A stretch of DNA of 64,000 nt, from assembly GCF_013177295.1 (NCBI RefSeq), contig NZ_CP053642.1, forward strand, positions 1,922,001-1,986,000, given 5' to 3'. Below, piece by piece: positions 10,887 through 18,872 of this stretch. The notes below the pieces were generated by a model. That model made no database searches. It was not told the DNA's origin and was given only the letters and a program-made list of their open reading frames with translations. How positions within the stretch are numbered: the stretch's first letter is position 1; each line of letters begins with the position of its first letter. This DNA is from Actinomyces marmotae. GTDB lineage: Bacteria > Actinomycetota > Actinomycetes > Actinomycetales > Actinomycetaceae. The translations under genes and the position numbers were made by a program.

Positions 10887-11855
10887 TCAGGGGGACTCGG
10901 GACCGACGATGGCGATGCCCGCCGCGCGCGCCCGCTCCTCGATGAAGGACCGGGCGGCCACGCATCTGGCAACAGAATCGGGGGCATCATCGTTCCACAT
11001 CTCGATCATGAGGCGCCCGGCCCAGCCCTGGTCGGCCAGGAGGGAAAAGGAGAGGTCCCAGTCGACGATCCCGGTTCCCATCTCCACGCGGCGCGGCTCG
11101 CCCCGGCGCACGTCCTTGGCGTGCATGGCCACCATGTGGCCGCGCCCCGCGGGGATCTCGACGCGCGGGTCGAGGCCCTGCTCGGCGATGTTGCCGAGGT
11201 CCGGGTAGACCTGGAGGAAGGGGGAATCGATCTCCTCCACGAGCTCCATGGCGCGGGTGATGGAGGTGACGCCGACGCCGTCGACGTTCTCGATGCCCAT
11301 GACCACCCCGAGCCGGGCGGCCAGGGGGATGGACTCGACGAGGAGATCGGCGTACCAGCGCGCCGAGTCCGGCCCGGGCTCCTCGTAGAAGCAGTAGTAG
11401 CCGGCGATCTGGAGGACCGGGGCGCCCACCTCGTGGCAGGCACGCAGGCCCTGGGCCATAACCTCGCGGGCGCGCTGGCGCGTGGCGGGGTCCGCCGAGC
11501 CCGGCGCGATGCGCCGGTGGATGGATAGGCAGATCCCGCCGATCATCACTCCGGCATCCTCGGCCGCGCGGCGCACGGCGCGCCACTGCTCGGGGGACCA
11601 GTCCAGGCGGGCCTCCCTCTCGGGGGACTCATCGATGGACAGGTCCAGGAACGAGAACCCGCCCTGCGCCACCTGGGCGAGGAAGTCCCGCCACTGCGGG
11701 GGCGTGACGGGGGCGGGCCCCCGCAGGGCCTTCTCGTAGATCCCCAGGCTGAGGCCTTCGGCCAGGGGATCGTCGGCCCGGGGCGAGCCGTTGGGCCGCG
11801 TGGCGCTGGAGCCACTGGCCGAGGACGCCGACCCCGCCAGGACGCTCGCGCTCAC
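10887..11855 (-). CDS. L-ribulose-5-phosphate 3-epimerase / L-xylulose-5-P 3-epimerase (UlaE-like)
   Basis: This is a TIM-barrel sugar-phosphate epimerase of the UlaE/SgbU family, interconverting L-xylulose-5-P and L-ribulose-5-P. Family marks are 'LGIYEKALRG', 'ICLSIHRRIAPGS', 'GIENVDGVGV', 'YPDLGNIAEQG', 'MVAMHAKDVRRGE' and 'MIEMWNDDAP'. About 35 residues of Ala/Ser-rich sequence precede the fold. I favour GTG 11855: it overlaps the ulaD TGA (GTGA) and has GAGGAGG 6-7 bases upstream; an ATG at 11861 is only about 2 bases from that box. It is translationally coupled to the UlaD-like gene. Confidence 0.9.
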   Translation of the reverse strand: MSASVLAGSASSASGSSATRPNGSPRADDPLAEGLSLGIYEKALRGPAPVTPPQWRDFLAQVAQGGFSFLDLSIDESPEREARLDWSPEQWRAVRRAAEDAGVMIGGICLSIHRRIAPGSADPATRQRAREVMAQGLRACHEVGAPVLQIAGYYCFYEEPGPDSARWYADLLVESIPLAARLGVVMGIENVDGVGVTSITRAMELVEEIDSPFLQVYPDLGNIAEQGLDPRVEIPAGRGHMVAMHAKDVRRGEPRRVEMGTGIVDWDLSFSLLADQGWAGRLMIEMWNDDAPDSVARCVAARSFIEERARAAGIAIVGPESP

Positions 11856-12511
11856 GGCCATACCTCCTCGATGGCCCGCTTGAGTTCGGCCGCCGCGGCG
11901 GCAGGGTCGGCGGCGGACACGATGGAACGCCCGGCGATGACGATGCCGACCGGGTGGCCGGCGAAGGCCGACAGGTCGGCGGGGGTGACCCCACCGGTGA
12001 TCGTCACGGTGAATCCCATGCCCGCGAGCTCGTCGACACGCCCCAGGTCCTCAGGCTTCCAGGACAGGTCCCCGGCGGCCTCGCGGTCCCGGGAGCGCTT
12101 GACGATGACGTGCTGAACCCCGGCCTCCCGCCAGGCGCGGGCGCGGTCGGCGTCGTACCACTCGTCGGCGAGCTCGACCTGGACCTCGCCGTCGAACTCG
12201 GCAGCGACGGCGCAGACCTGCTCGATCGTGGCCATGGAGGCCCCCGCGACGCAACTGACCAGTGAGGCCCCCGCCTCGAAGGCCATGCGGGCGATCTTGG
12301 AGCCGGCCTCCGCGATGCGCACGTCGGCGAGGATCTCCTTGTCCGGGAACAGGGCCCGCACGGCCCTCACGGCGTGGAAACCCTCGGCGAGGACGAGGAT
12401 GGTGCCGCACTCGATGACGTCGACGTGGGGGGCCGCCTTCTGAAGCGGCCCGAGCGCGCTGGGAAGGTCGAAGGTGTCCAGGGCAATCTGCAGCCCGGGC
12501 GAAGGTGACAT
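11852..12511 (-). CDS. 3-keto-L-gulonate-6-phosphate decarboxylase (UlaD-like, OMPDC superfamily)
   Basis: The enzyme decarboxylates 3-keto-L-gulonate-6-P to L-xylulose-5-P. The 219-residue barrel begins 'LQIALDTFDL', continues 'VIECGTILVLAEG' and 'ILADVRIAEAGSKIARMAFE' (hexulose-phosphate synthases and UlaD usually have D.K..D here), and ends 'GGVTPADLSAFAGHP...IVIAGRSIV', the phosphate site. The canonical 'DxKxxD' reads D-V-R-I-A-E, so the Lys is replaced by Arg and the Asp by Glu. That makes substrate assignment less sure than fold assignment. It lies 16 bases after the lactonase gene and overlaps the epimerase gene. Confidence 0.82.
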   Translation of the reverse strand: MSPSPGLQIALDTFDLPSALGPLQKAAPHVDVIECGTILVLAEGFHAVRAVRALFPDKEILADVRIAEAGSKIARMAFEAGASLVSCVAGASMATIEQVCAVAAEFDGEVQVELADEWYDADRARAWREAGVQHVIVKRSRDREAAGDLSWKPEDLGRVDELAGMGFTVTITGGVTPADLSAFAGHPVGIVIAGRSIVSAADPAAAAAELKRAIEEVWP

Positions 12512-12527
12512 GATCCTCTTCCCCCGT

Positions 12528-13520
12528 TCAGCCGGCGAGGGGCTCGAAGGCGAAGAAGGTCGCCGCGTTGTTCACCAGGAGGTCCTGGACGTAGGCGGGG
12601 TCGACCCCTTCGTCGTCGATGAGGCGCGGGCAGAAGACGGCCGGGTCGTAGTCGATGCCGGAGACCGAGCCGTAGGCCTTCTGGTACGAGGCCTTGCCGG
12701 AGTCGGTGCCCAGCAGGATCTGCTTGCCGTAGCCCTTGTCCCCCAGGGTCTTGATGATGTTGACGCGGGCGTTGTCCGGCACGTACTTGATGCGGTTGGT
12801 GCCGTCGAGCTCCACGTAGGCGCCGAGGGAGGTGATCTGCTCGTGGATCCAGGGGTCCCAGTTGCGCTGGATGTGGCCGATGGCGATCTTCTCGGGCGCC
12901 ACGCCGTGCTCGATGAGGAAGCGCGCCTGCTCGGGGCCGCAGGTGCCGGCGGTGACATGCGTGTTGATGGGGGCGCCGGTCTCCTTGGAGGCGATGGCGA
13001 CGGCCTGGCCGGTCTTGACCTCCCAGTCGGTGATCTTGCCGTAGGCGGTGGCCCACTTGATGCAGCCGGCCTTGATGTCCGTGCGCTTGACCAGCGGCCC
13101 CATGTAGTCGTTGGCGTCGACGCCCTCGACGATGTCGGCGATGAGCAGGTCGGCGATCTCGGTGACGGTGTACTGGTTAACCCAGGACTGACGCCATTCC
13201 AGGTAGACCTTCTGCTGGTGGAAGCCGGTGGCCTGGATGACCTGGAGGTCGGGGACCCGGTCGACGACGTCGCGCAGCTTCAGGACGCCGCGCCCCGAGG
13301 AGGCGGGGCACATGTCCACGATGGTGCCGGAAGTGGCGAAGCGCTTGGAGGCGTCCACGAAGTACGTGGCCTCCTCGACAGCCTTGTCCTCGTCGATGAG
13401 GAGGTGGTCGGGGTCAATGTAGACCTCGCCGGCGCCGACGCGGATGAGGTGGTCGTGGGCGTTGACGACGCCGAGGGTGGAGGCGTCGACATCACCGTGG
13501 ATGGTGCGGACGATGCTCAT
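12528..13520 (-). CDS. Phosphotriesterase-family lactonase/hydrolase
   Basis: A binuclear-metal amidohydrolase of the phosphotriesterase (PTE) family. Metal ligands are visible in order: H22 and H24 in 'VVNAHDHLIRVG', a carbamylated-type Lys near 155 in 'KAGCIKWATAYGK', His in 'APINTHVTAG', His in 'IAIGHIQRNWDP' and Asp in 'LLGTDSGKASYQ'. Bacterial relatives of this branch hydrolyse sugar-lactone phosphates, which fits a pathway that starts from a lactone. ATG 13520 has AGGAGAA upstream and gives 'MSIVRTIHGD'. It is the first gene of the five-gene operon and is divergent from the SorC regulator. Confidence 0.87.
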   Translation of the reverse strand: MSIVRTIHGDVDASTLGVVNAHDHLIRVGAGEVYIDPDHLLIDEDKAVEEATYFVDASKRFATSGTIVDMCPASSGRGVLKLRDVVDRVPDLQVIQATGFHQQKVYLEWRQSWVNQYTVTEIADLLIADIVEGVDANDYMGPLVKRTDIKAGCIKWATAYGKITDWEVKTGQAVAIASKETGAPINTHVTAGTCGPEQARFLIEHGVAPEKIAIGHIQRNWDPWIHEQITSLGAYVELDGTNRIKYVPDNARVNIIKTLGDKGYGKQILLGTDSGKASYQKAYGSVSGIDYDPAVFCPRLIDDEGVDPAYVQDLLVNNAATFFAFEPLAG

Positions 13521-13608
13521 GCGGGTTCTCCTTCGAACGGACCGCGCCCGATGCGCGGATGGCATGGACGAGCCTAGGAGTCGGCCAGTGAGGATCACGC
13601 CCCAGCGG

Positions 13609-13622
13609 TGCACATAGGTTCA
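13609..13622 (-). promoter_or_regulatory. Candidate operator between lactonase operon and SorC gene
   Basis: On the minus strand this reads TGAACCTATGTGCA, close to the sites at 7268 and 9769. It sits in the 200-base divergent promoter region about 90 bases before the lactonase ATG and 100 before the regulator ATG, a natural place for an autoregulatory SorC operator. Confidence 0.4.
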
Positions 13623-13721
13623 CGACCTCTGACGCGCTCTCGGGCCGGCGCGTCCTAGAATCGCAGCACGCGCCTTGGAAACGCCGCCCACCCACGCCCC
13701 TGACGAGTCGAGAAGGAACAG

Positions 13722-14696
13722 ATGTGCGCTGCAACTAGTCGATCCCGACTGTCCCTGCTGCTCGACGTCGCCCGCCTGTACTGGGAGGACGGGCTCGACC
13801 AGGCGGCGGTCGCCTCCCGCCTGGGCTACTCGCGCCCCACGGTCTCCCGGATGCTCGCCGAGGCCCGGCGCGAGGGGGTCGTCACGATCACGGTCGCCCA
13901 TCCGATCGAGCGCCTCATGGGGCTTGAGGAGGAACTGATGCGGGTCTTCGGCCTCAAGCAGGCCCGGGTCTGCGAGGCGCGCCCCCCGGGGGAACAGGGC
14001 GTCAGCGCGGAGCTGGCGCGCTCGGCCGGGCAGCTCCTGCTGGAGCACGTGGGACGGCGCTGCGTCGTCGCCGTTTCCAATGGGCGCGCCGTCGGGGCGG
14101 TGGCGCATCACCTGCCGGAGCAGATCTGGCCGGACTCGATGGTGGTGGCGATGGTGGGCAGCGCCGGCGAGTCCTTCAACCTGGAGGACGGCCCCAATAT
14201 CTCCCGTTCCATGGCCCTGCGCCTGGGCGGGCACTACCGCAATCTCACCGTGCCGCTCGTCTTCGACTCCCTGGCCATGGCCACGGGCATGCGCCAGGAG
14301 GAGCAGGTCTCGACGACGATCGAGCTCGCCGCCCGCTCGGACGCGGCGCTGACCGGCATCGGCGCCGTCGGCGATGGGCTGGGGGTGAGCCCCCTGCTGC
14401 GGCGGTGGATGACGCCGGAGGTCATCGCCGAGTGCCGGGCCAAGGGCGTCGTCGCCCATATCTGCGGGCATCACCTCGACGCCAACGGCCGCCATGTGCA
14501 TACCGCGATCTGCGAGCGCACCCTGTGCCTGGGGCTGGAGCGCCTGGCGGGAATCCCGCTGGTCATCGGGGTTGCGGCCGGAGCCGATAAGACGACGGCG
14601 ATCCTGGCGGCCCTGCGCAGCGGCTACCTCTCCGCGCTGGCCACGGATGAGCCCACCGCCCGCGCCGTTCTCGCCCCGGAGACCGCGAGGCGCTGA
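13722..14696 (+). CDS. SorC/DeoR-type sugar-binding transcriptional regulator
   Basis: The 324-residue protein has an N-terminal HTH ('LDQAAVASRLGYSRPTVSRM', about residues 25-44) and the C-terminal SorC effector domain, related to phosphosugar isomerases. That domain is seen in 'VVAVSNGRAVGAVAHHLP', 'GIGAVGDGLGVSPLL' and 'VIGVAAGADKTTAILAALRSGYLS', the usual end. AGAAGGAAC precedes ATG 13722. It is divergent from the lactonase operon and most likely controls it in response to a phosphorylated intermediate. It is one of three SorC genes in the window. Confidence 0.9.
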   Translation: MCAATSRSRLSLLLDVARLYWEDGLDQAAVASRLGYSRPTVSRMLAEARREGVVTITVAHPIERLMGLEEELMRVFGLKQARVCEARPPGEQGVSAELARSAGQLLLEHVGRRCVVAVSNGRAVGAVAHHLPEQIWPDSMVVAMVGSAGESFNLEDGPNISRSMALRLGGHYRNLTVPLVFDSLAMATGMRQEEQVSTTIELAARSDAALTGIGAVGDGLGVSPLLRRWMTPEVIAECRAKGVVAHICGHHLDANGRHVHTAICERTLCLGLERLAGIPLVIGVAAGADKTTAILAALRSGYLSALATDEPTARAVLAPETARR

Positions 14697-14744
14697 GCCC
14701 TTACGCCGACCGGTGCGATTCGCGCCCACTGGAGCGGGCGGCCC

Positions 14745-14801
14745 GCGCCTGTCGGGGCGGGGAGCGCCTGTCGGGGCGCAAGGCGCCTGTCGGCGCGGGG
14801 A
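14745..14801. repeat. Three tandem 19-bp repeats
   Basis: GCGCCTGTCGGGGCG-type units begin at 14745, 14764 and 14783, an exact 19-base period, between the convergent ends of the SorC gene and the iron ABC operon. Each unit contains no long hairpin; function is unknown. Confidence 0.75.
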
Positions 14802-14827
14802 GCGCGGCCCGGGCAACTCCCCGCGGC

Positions 14828-15580
14828 TCAGAAGCAGGCGAGGGGGCCGTGAGGGCCCTCGATGACCGTGATGTCGGTACCGAAGACCTTCGAGAGGACC
14901 GCGGGGTCCATGACCTCGGCCGGGGTGCCGAAGAAGGCGACTCCGCCGTCCTTGATGGCGCAGATGCGGTCCGCGTAGCGGGCGGCGATGTTGATGTCGT
15001 GCAGGACGATGAGGATCGTGCGGCCGAGTTCCGTGGCGGCGTGGCGCAGGTGCGTCATCATCTCCACGCTGTGGGCGATGTCGAGGTTGTTCAGCGGCTC
15101 GTCGAGGAGCACGTACTCGGTCTCCTGGGTGAGGACCATGGCCACGTATGCGCGCTGGCGCTGGCCGCCGGAGAGCTGGTCGAGGTGGCGCGACTCCAGG
15201 TCGGTCAGGCCGAGGAAATCGATGTAGCGGCTGATGACGCGCTCGTCGTCGGCGGTCAGGCGCCCATGGCTGTGGGGGAATCGCCCGAAGCCCACAAGCT
15301 GGCGGACGGTGAGGCGGGAGATGAAGTGGTTTTCCTGGCGCAGGATGGACAGGATCTTGGCCATCTCGGCGGACCTCGTGGTGGTCACGTCCTTGCCGGC
15401 CACGGTGATGGCGCCCTCGTCGATGCCCAGCAGTCGGCCGATCATCGTCAGGAGCGTGGACTTGCCCGCGCCATTGGGGCCGATGAAGGCGGTCATACCC
15501 CCGGCGGGTATCTCCAGGCTCACCGGCCCGATGGAGACCTCGGAGGAGTAGGCCTTGCGGACACCGGACAGGTCGATCAT
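14828..15580 (-). CDS. Iron-siderophore ABC transporter ATP-binding protein
   Basis: The 250-residue ATPase energises iron-chelate import. Walker A is 'FIGPNGAGKSTLLTMIGRL' near residue 33, the signature is 'LDQLSGGQRQRAYVAMVL', Walker B is 'YVLLDEPLNNLD' and the switch histidine lies in 'LIVLHDINIAARYAD'. The sequence pattern is that of the CeuD/YclP/FepC group. It is the last gene of a four-gene operon (binding protein, two permeases, ATPase), 22 bases after the second permease, and would follow the operon's iron control. Confidence 0.93.
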   Translation of the reverse strand: MIDLSGVRKAYSSEVSIGPVSLEIPAGGMTAFIGPNGAGKSTLLTMIGRLLGIDEGAITVAGKDVTTTRSAEMAKILSILRQENHFISRLTVRQLVGFGRFPHSHGRLTADDERVISRYIDFLGLTDLESRHLDQLSGGQRQRAYVAMVLTQETEYVLLDEPLNNLDIAHSVEMMTHLRHAATELGRTILIVLHDINIAARYADRICAIKDGGVAFFGTPAEVMDPAVLSKVFGTDITVIEGPHGPLACF

Positions 15581-15602
15581 GGTGTCTCCTTCATCCGGGG
15601 GC

Positions 15603-16619
15603 TCACAGCCGGCCCCGGCGCAGTAGGACGATGAGGAAGAGGGCCCCGCCGACGAACTCGATGATGATCGATACGACCCCCTGGGCGGAGAAGACGTTCC
15701 TCATGAGGAAGTAGGCGCCGCACAGGGTGAGCATGGCCAGGCTGACGGCCATGGGGAAGACGTAGCGGTGGTCGTAGGTCGGCGAGAGCTGGTAGGCGAG
15801 GGTCGCCACGAGGAAGCCGAGGAAGGTCATTGGGCCGACGAGGGCGGTCGAGGTGGCCATAAGCACGGAGATGAGCACGAGGACGGCCAGGGAGATCCTG
15901 GCATGGCCGACGCCGAGGCTCGTCGTAGTGTCGCGCCCCAGGGCGAGGACGTTGAGGCGCTTGGACAGGGCGTACAAGAGCGCCGCCGCCCCCAGGACGA
16001 GAGGGATCGCCACCGGGTAGTAGTCGGGGTCGGCGTTGTTGACGGAGCCGAAGAGCCGGGCCGTGAGCACGTCGAACTCGCTGGGGGTAAGCAGGCGCTG
16101 CATGAAGGTGGACAGGCTCCCCAGGCCCGCGCCGATGATGATGCCCACCAGCAGCATGGGGTACAGGCCCTTGACCGAGCCCAGGAGCAGCCAGGAGTAG
16201 AGCATGAGGCTGAGCCCGATCATGAGGGCCAGTTGGAGCAGGAACATGCTCGTGGTTCGGGCGGCGTTGAGGCCCGCGACGCCGAACAGGAAGATCGTCG
16301 TGGTGTGGATCGCCCGGTAGAGCGATTCGAATCCGAGGATCGAGGGGGTCAGGATCCGGTTGCCGGTGACGGTCTGGAAGGAGACGGTGGCCATGGCCTG
16401 GCACAGCGCGACCACCGCCATGGCGATGACCGCGTCCATGCGGCGGTCGACGATCCTCCAGAACCCGCGAGAGCCGACAACCGCGGGGTTGCCGTAGAGG
16501 ACGAGGCCGACGACGCAGGCCGCCGCCAGCGCTGTGATGCCGAGGAAGAGGAGCCACCAGCGGCGCCGGTCGGCCCGCGAGGCGAAGGCGCCGGAGCGCC
16601 GCTCTTGGGTCGCGCTCAT
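15603..16619 (-). CDS. Iron-siderophore ABC transporter permease (second)
   Basis: This is a FecCD-family permease of 338 residues with about nine membrane spans. It shows 'TVTGNRILTPSILGFESLYR', typical of the YclO/CeuC type, and 'VGPMTFLGFLVATLAYQL' near the ATPase-coupling loop. Its ATG at 16619 overlaps the stop of the first permease (ATGA), which fixes the start; the open frame extends further upstream only as a shadow. It forms a heterodimer with the other permease. Confidence 0.92.
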   Translation of the reverse strand: MSATQERRSGAFASRADRRRWWLLFLGITALAAACVVGLVLYGNPAVVGSRGFWRIVDRRMDAVIAMAVVALCQAMATVSFQTVTGNRILTPSILGFESLYRAIHTTTIFLFGVAGLNAARTTSMFLLQLALMIGLSLMLYSWLLLGSVKGLYPMLLVGIIIGAGLGSLSTFMQRLLTPSEFDVLTARLFGSVNNADPDYYPVAIPLVLGAAALLYALSKRLNVLALGRDTTTSLGVGHARISLAVLVLISVLMATSTALVGPMTFLGFLVATLAYQLSPTYDHRYVFPMAVSLAMLTLCGAYFLMRNVFSAQGVVSIIIEFVGGALFLIVLLRRGRL

Positions 16620-17605
16620 ACGGTCCCCCTCCTCACCTGGCCGATGATGAGGCCGATGAAGACCGCGGCGCCGAGGAGCCCGAGGATGACGGCCACCGGC
16701 ACCTCGAAGGGGGCGATGATCGTGCGCGCCACGAGGTCGCACACGGTGACGATGCCGACGCCCAGCAGGCAGACCCAGGGCAGGTTCGAGCGCAGGTCGT
16801 CGCCTCGCCGCATCGACACGATGTTGGGGACGATGAGGCCCAGGAAGGGCAGAGAGCCGACGACCACCGTCACCACCCCTGTGGCGATGGCGATGAGGCC
16901 GGTGCCGATCATGACGGCGCGCCGGTAGTCCAGGCCGATCGTCGTCGCCACGTCCTCGCCCAGGCCGGCCGCGGTGAGCCTGTCGGCGTAGATGAAGACG
17001 GCGAGGACGACGGCCAGCACGATCCACAGCACCTCGTACTGGCCGCGGTAGACCGAGGTGAAGGAGCCCTGGAACCAGACGCCCAGGGCCTGCAGGGCGT
17101 CGGCCTCGAGGGCGATGAAGGTGGACACCGCGCTGACCACGGCGCCGAGCATGATGCCCACGATGGGCACGAGCAGGGAGGATCGCAGGCTGATTCGGCG
17201 CAGGATGAGGAAAAAGATCATCGTGCCGACGAAGGCGGCCGTCACCGCCCCGACCATGCGCGTGAGCACCGTGGCGTTCGGCAGGAGGATCGTGACCCCC
17301 AGGAGCCCCAATCCCGCCCACTCCGTGGTGCCCGTGGTGGTGGGCTCCACGAAGCGGTTCTGGGTGAGGGCCTGCATGACGAGCCCCGACATGGCCATCG
17401 CCGCGCCAGAGAGCACGAGGGCGACCGTGCGCGGGACGCGCACATCCAGGAACAGCCGGGCGCCGTCGGCCCCGCGGAGGATGGAGTACTCGCCGGTGGC
17501 CAGGCTCGCGGCGAGCAGGGCGAGGACGACGGCGAGGCCGATGAGTTGGCCGCGCCCGAGCAGTGGGGGGCGGGTCGCCCGACCGGCGCCCGGTGCCAGC
17601 GCCAC
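16616..17605 (-). CDS. Iron-siderophore ABC transporter permease (first)
   Basis: A FecCD-family permease of 329 residues. 'VRVPRTVALVLSGAAMAMSG' followed by 'MQALTQNRFVEPTTTGTTEW' is the conserved N-terminal segment of the YclN/CeuB group, and 'VGSLPFLGLIVPNIVSMRRG' is the coupling region. The start is GTG 17605, placed directly after the TGA of the binding-protein gene with no spacer, so translation is probably coupled. Confidence 0.92.
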   Translation of the reverse strand: MALAPGAGRATRPPLLGRGQLIGLAVVLALLAASLATGEYSILRGADGARLFLDVRVPRTVALVLSGAAMAMSGLVMQALTQNRFVEPTTTGTTEWAGLGLLGVTILLPNATVLTRMVGAVTAAFVGTMIFFLILRRISLRSSLLVPIVGIMLGAVVSAVSTFIALEADALQALGVWFQGSFTSVYRGQYEVLWIVLAVVLAVFIYADRLTAAGLGEDVATTIGLDYRRAVMIGTGLIAIATGVVTVVVGSLPFLGLIVPNIVSMRRGDDLRSNLPWVCLLGVGIVTVCDLVARTIIAPFEVPVAVILGLLGAAVFIGLIIGQVRRGTV

Positions 17606-18655
17606 TCAGGAGGCCTTGCCCGAGAAGGCGTCGGCGATGGAGTTGACGATCTCGGTGTAGGTGATGATCGACTCGTTGGTGTAGGTGTCCGCGGGGGCGT
17701 AGACGATCTGCCCCTTGCTCACCGCGGTGACGCTCTGCAGCGCGGCATTGCCGGCGATGACGTCCTTGGCCGGGACGTAGGCGGGGTCGTTCGCCTTGAT
17801 CGCCGCGTCGCGGTCGAGGACGAGGATCCAGTCGGGGTTGGCCTCAGCGATGGCCTCCACGGAGATGTCATCGCCCTGGTGGTCATTGGTGGCGCCCGGG
17901 ACCTCGAGGGCGGGGGTGAGCCCCAGCAGGTTGAAGACCGGGCCCCAGGTGCGCCCCTTGCCGGGGCCGACGTACCCAATGTTGCCCCCGGAGACGTTGA
18001 CGGCCATGACCTTGTGAGAGGCGTCGTAAGCGCCCTTGGCCCTCTCGATGGCGGAGCGGAAGTCGGCGATGAGCTTGTCCGCCTCGGCGGTCTTGTTGAA
18101 GATCCGCCCGAGCGCGGTCACCTCGCGGCCGAGCTCGGCGTCCAGGGGCTGGCCCTCGCGGGGCTCCAGGTCGATGACGGCGGCCTCGGGGTTGTCCTTG
18201 ACGACGCGGTCGTAGTGCTGGGTGAAGCGCTGGCCGATGATGATGAGGTCGGGCGCGGCGGCGATCAGGGCGTCGAAGTCGGGCTCACGGTGGTTGCCGA
18301 GGTCGACGACGTCACTGCCGGAGTAGGCGGTGATGGTCGACGGGATGATCTTCTTGGGAACCGCGGCGAGCGTGACGCCCCAGTTGGCGAGGACCTCGAA
18401 GGTGCGGTTGTCGGTGGACACGACGGTCGCCGGCGGCAGGCTGACCTTCACCGTGCCGTGGTTGTCCTCAATGCTGACCGAACTGGGCGCCGCCGAGCCA
18501 TCCGCGGCGGAGGCACTACTGGCGGCCTGCGAGCCGCTCTCCTTCTTAGAGCCACAGGCGGCCAGAGCGGCTGCCAGGCCAAGCGCGCCGGCCCCGGTCA
18601 GGGCTCCACGGCGGGTGAGCAGATACGGTGCGGCGAGGTGTCGGCGAGGGGCCAC
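17606..18655 (-). CDS. Iron-siderophore ABC transporter substrate-binding lipoprotein
   Basis: This 349-residue periplasmic-binding-protein homologue is anchored by a lipobox. The signal peptide has twin arginines 'LTRRGALTGAGALGLAAALA' followed by 'ACGSKK', so Cys near 34 becomes the lipidated N-terminus, perhaps by the Tat route. A Ser/Ala-rich tether follows, then the helical-backbone binding fold with 'FEVLANWGV', 'EPDFDALIAAAPDLIIIG' and 'PDWILVLDRDAA'. It resembles YclQ/CeuA-type catecholate siderophore receptors. It is the first operon gene, downstream of a DtxR-like box. Confidence 0.92.
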   Translation of the reverse strand: MAPRRHLAAPYLLTRRGALTGAGALGLAAALAACGSKKESGSQAASSASAADGSAAPSSVSIEDNHGTVKVSLPPATVVSTDNRTFEVLANWGVTLAAVPKKIIPSTITAYSGSDVVDLGNHREPDFDALIAAAPDLIIIGQRFTQHYDRVVKDNPEAAVIDLEPREGQPLDAELGREVTALGRIFNKTAEADKLIADFRSAIERAKGAYDASHKVMAVNVSGGNIGYVGPGKGRTWGPVFNLLGLTPALEVPGATNDHQGDDISVEAIAEANPDWILVLDRDAAIKANDPAYVPAKDVIAGNAALQSVTAVSKGQIVYAPADTYTNESIITYTEIVNSIADAFSGKAS

Positions 18656-18742
18656 GGGAGATCCTTCTCAGTAGAAATCAGCGGTAAGCGGAGGCCAGCG
18701 GTGCGCGGCAGAGAAATAATGCCTGAGGGAACCGGGTTTTAA

Positions 18743-18761
18743 AAGGTGAGGCTTACCTCAG
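18743..18761 (-). promoter_or_regulatory. DtxR/IdeR-type iron box
   Basis: The minus strand reads TGAGGTAAGCCTCACCTTT. Compared with the DtxR/IdeR consensus TWAGGTTAGSCTAACCTWA, 15 of 19 positions agree. It lies 88 bases before the binding-lipoprotein start, so the siderophore operon is probably repressed by iron-loaded DtxR/IdeR. Confidence 0.75.
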
Positions 18762-18872
18762 CCTCTCCATTGCGACAGGGCTTGACTGGACCGCCCCCAC
18801 ATGCGAATCGGCATCGGAGCGAGTCCCGGGGCGTCCACCATTCGTGTCAGAGCCCCTGGATACTCTCGGGGC

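Noticed and set aside
12528..13520. Calling the phosphotriesterase-like protein an organophosphate hydrolase
   Set aside because: The neighbours are sugar-acid enzymes and this branch of the family includes sugar-lactone hydrolases; pesticide hydrolysis is not supported.
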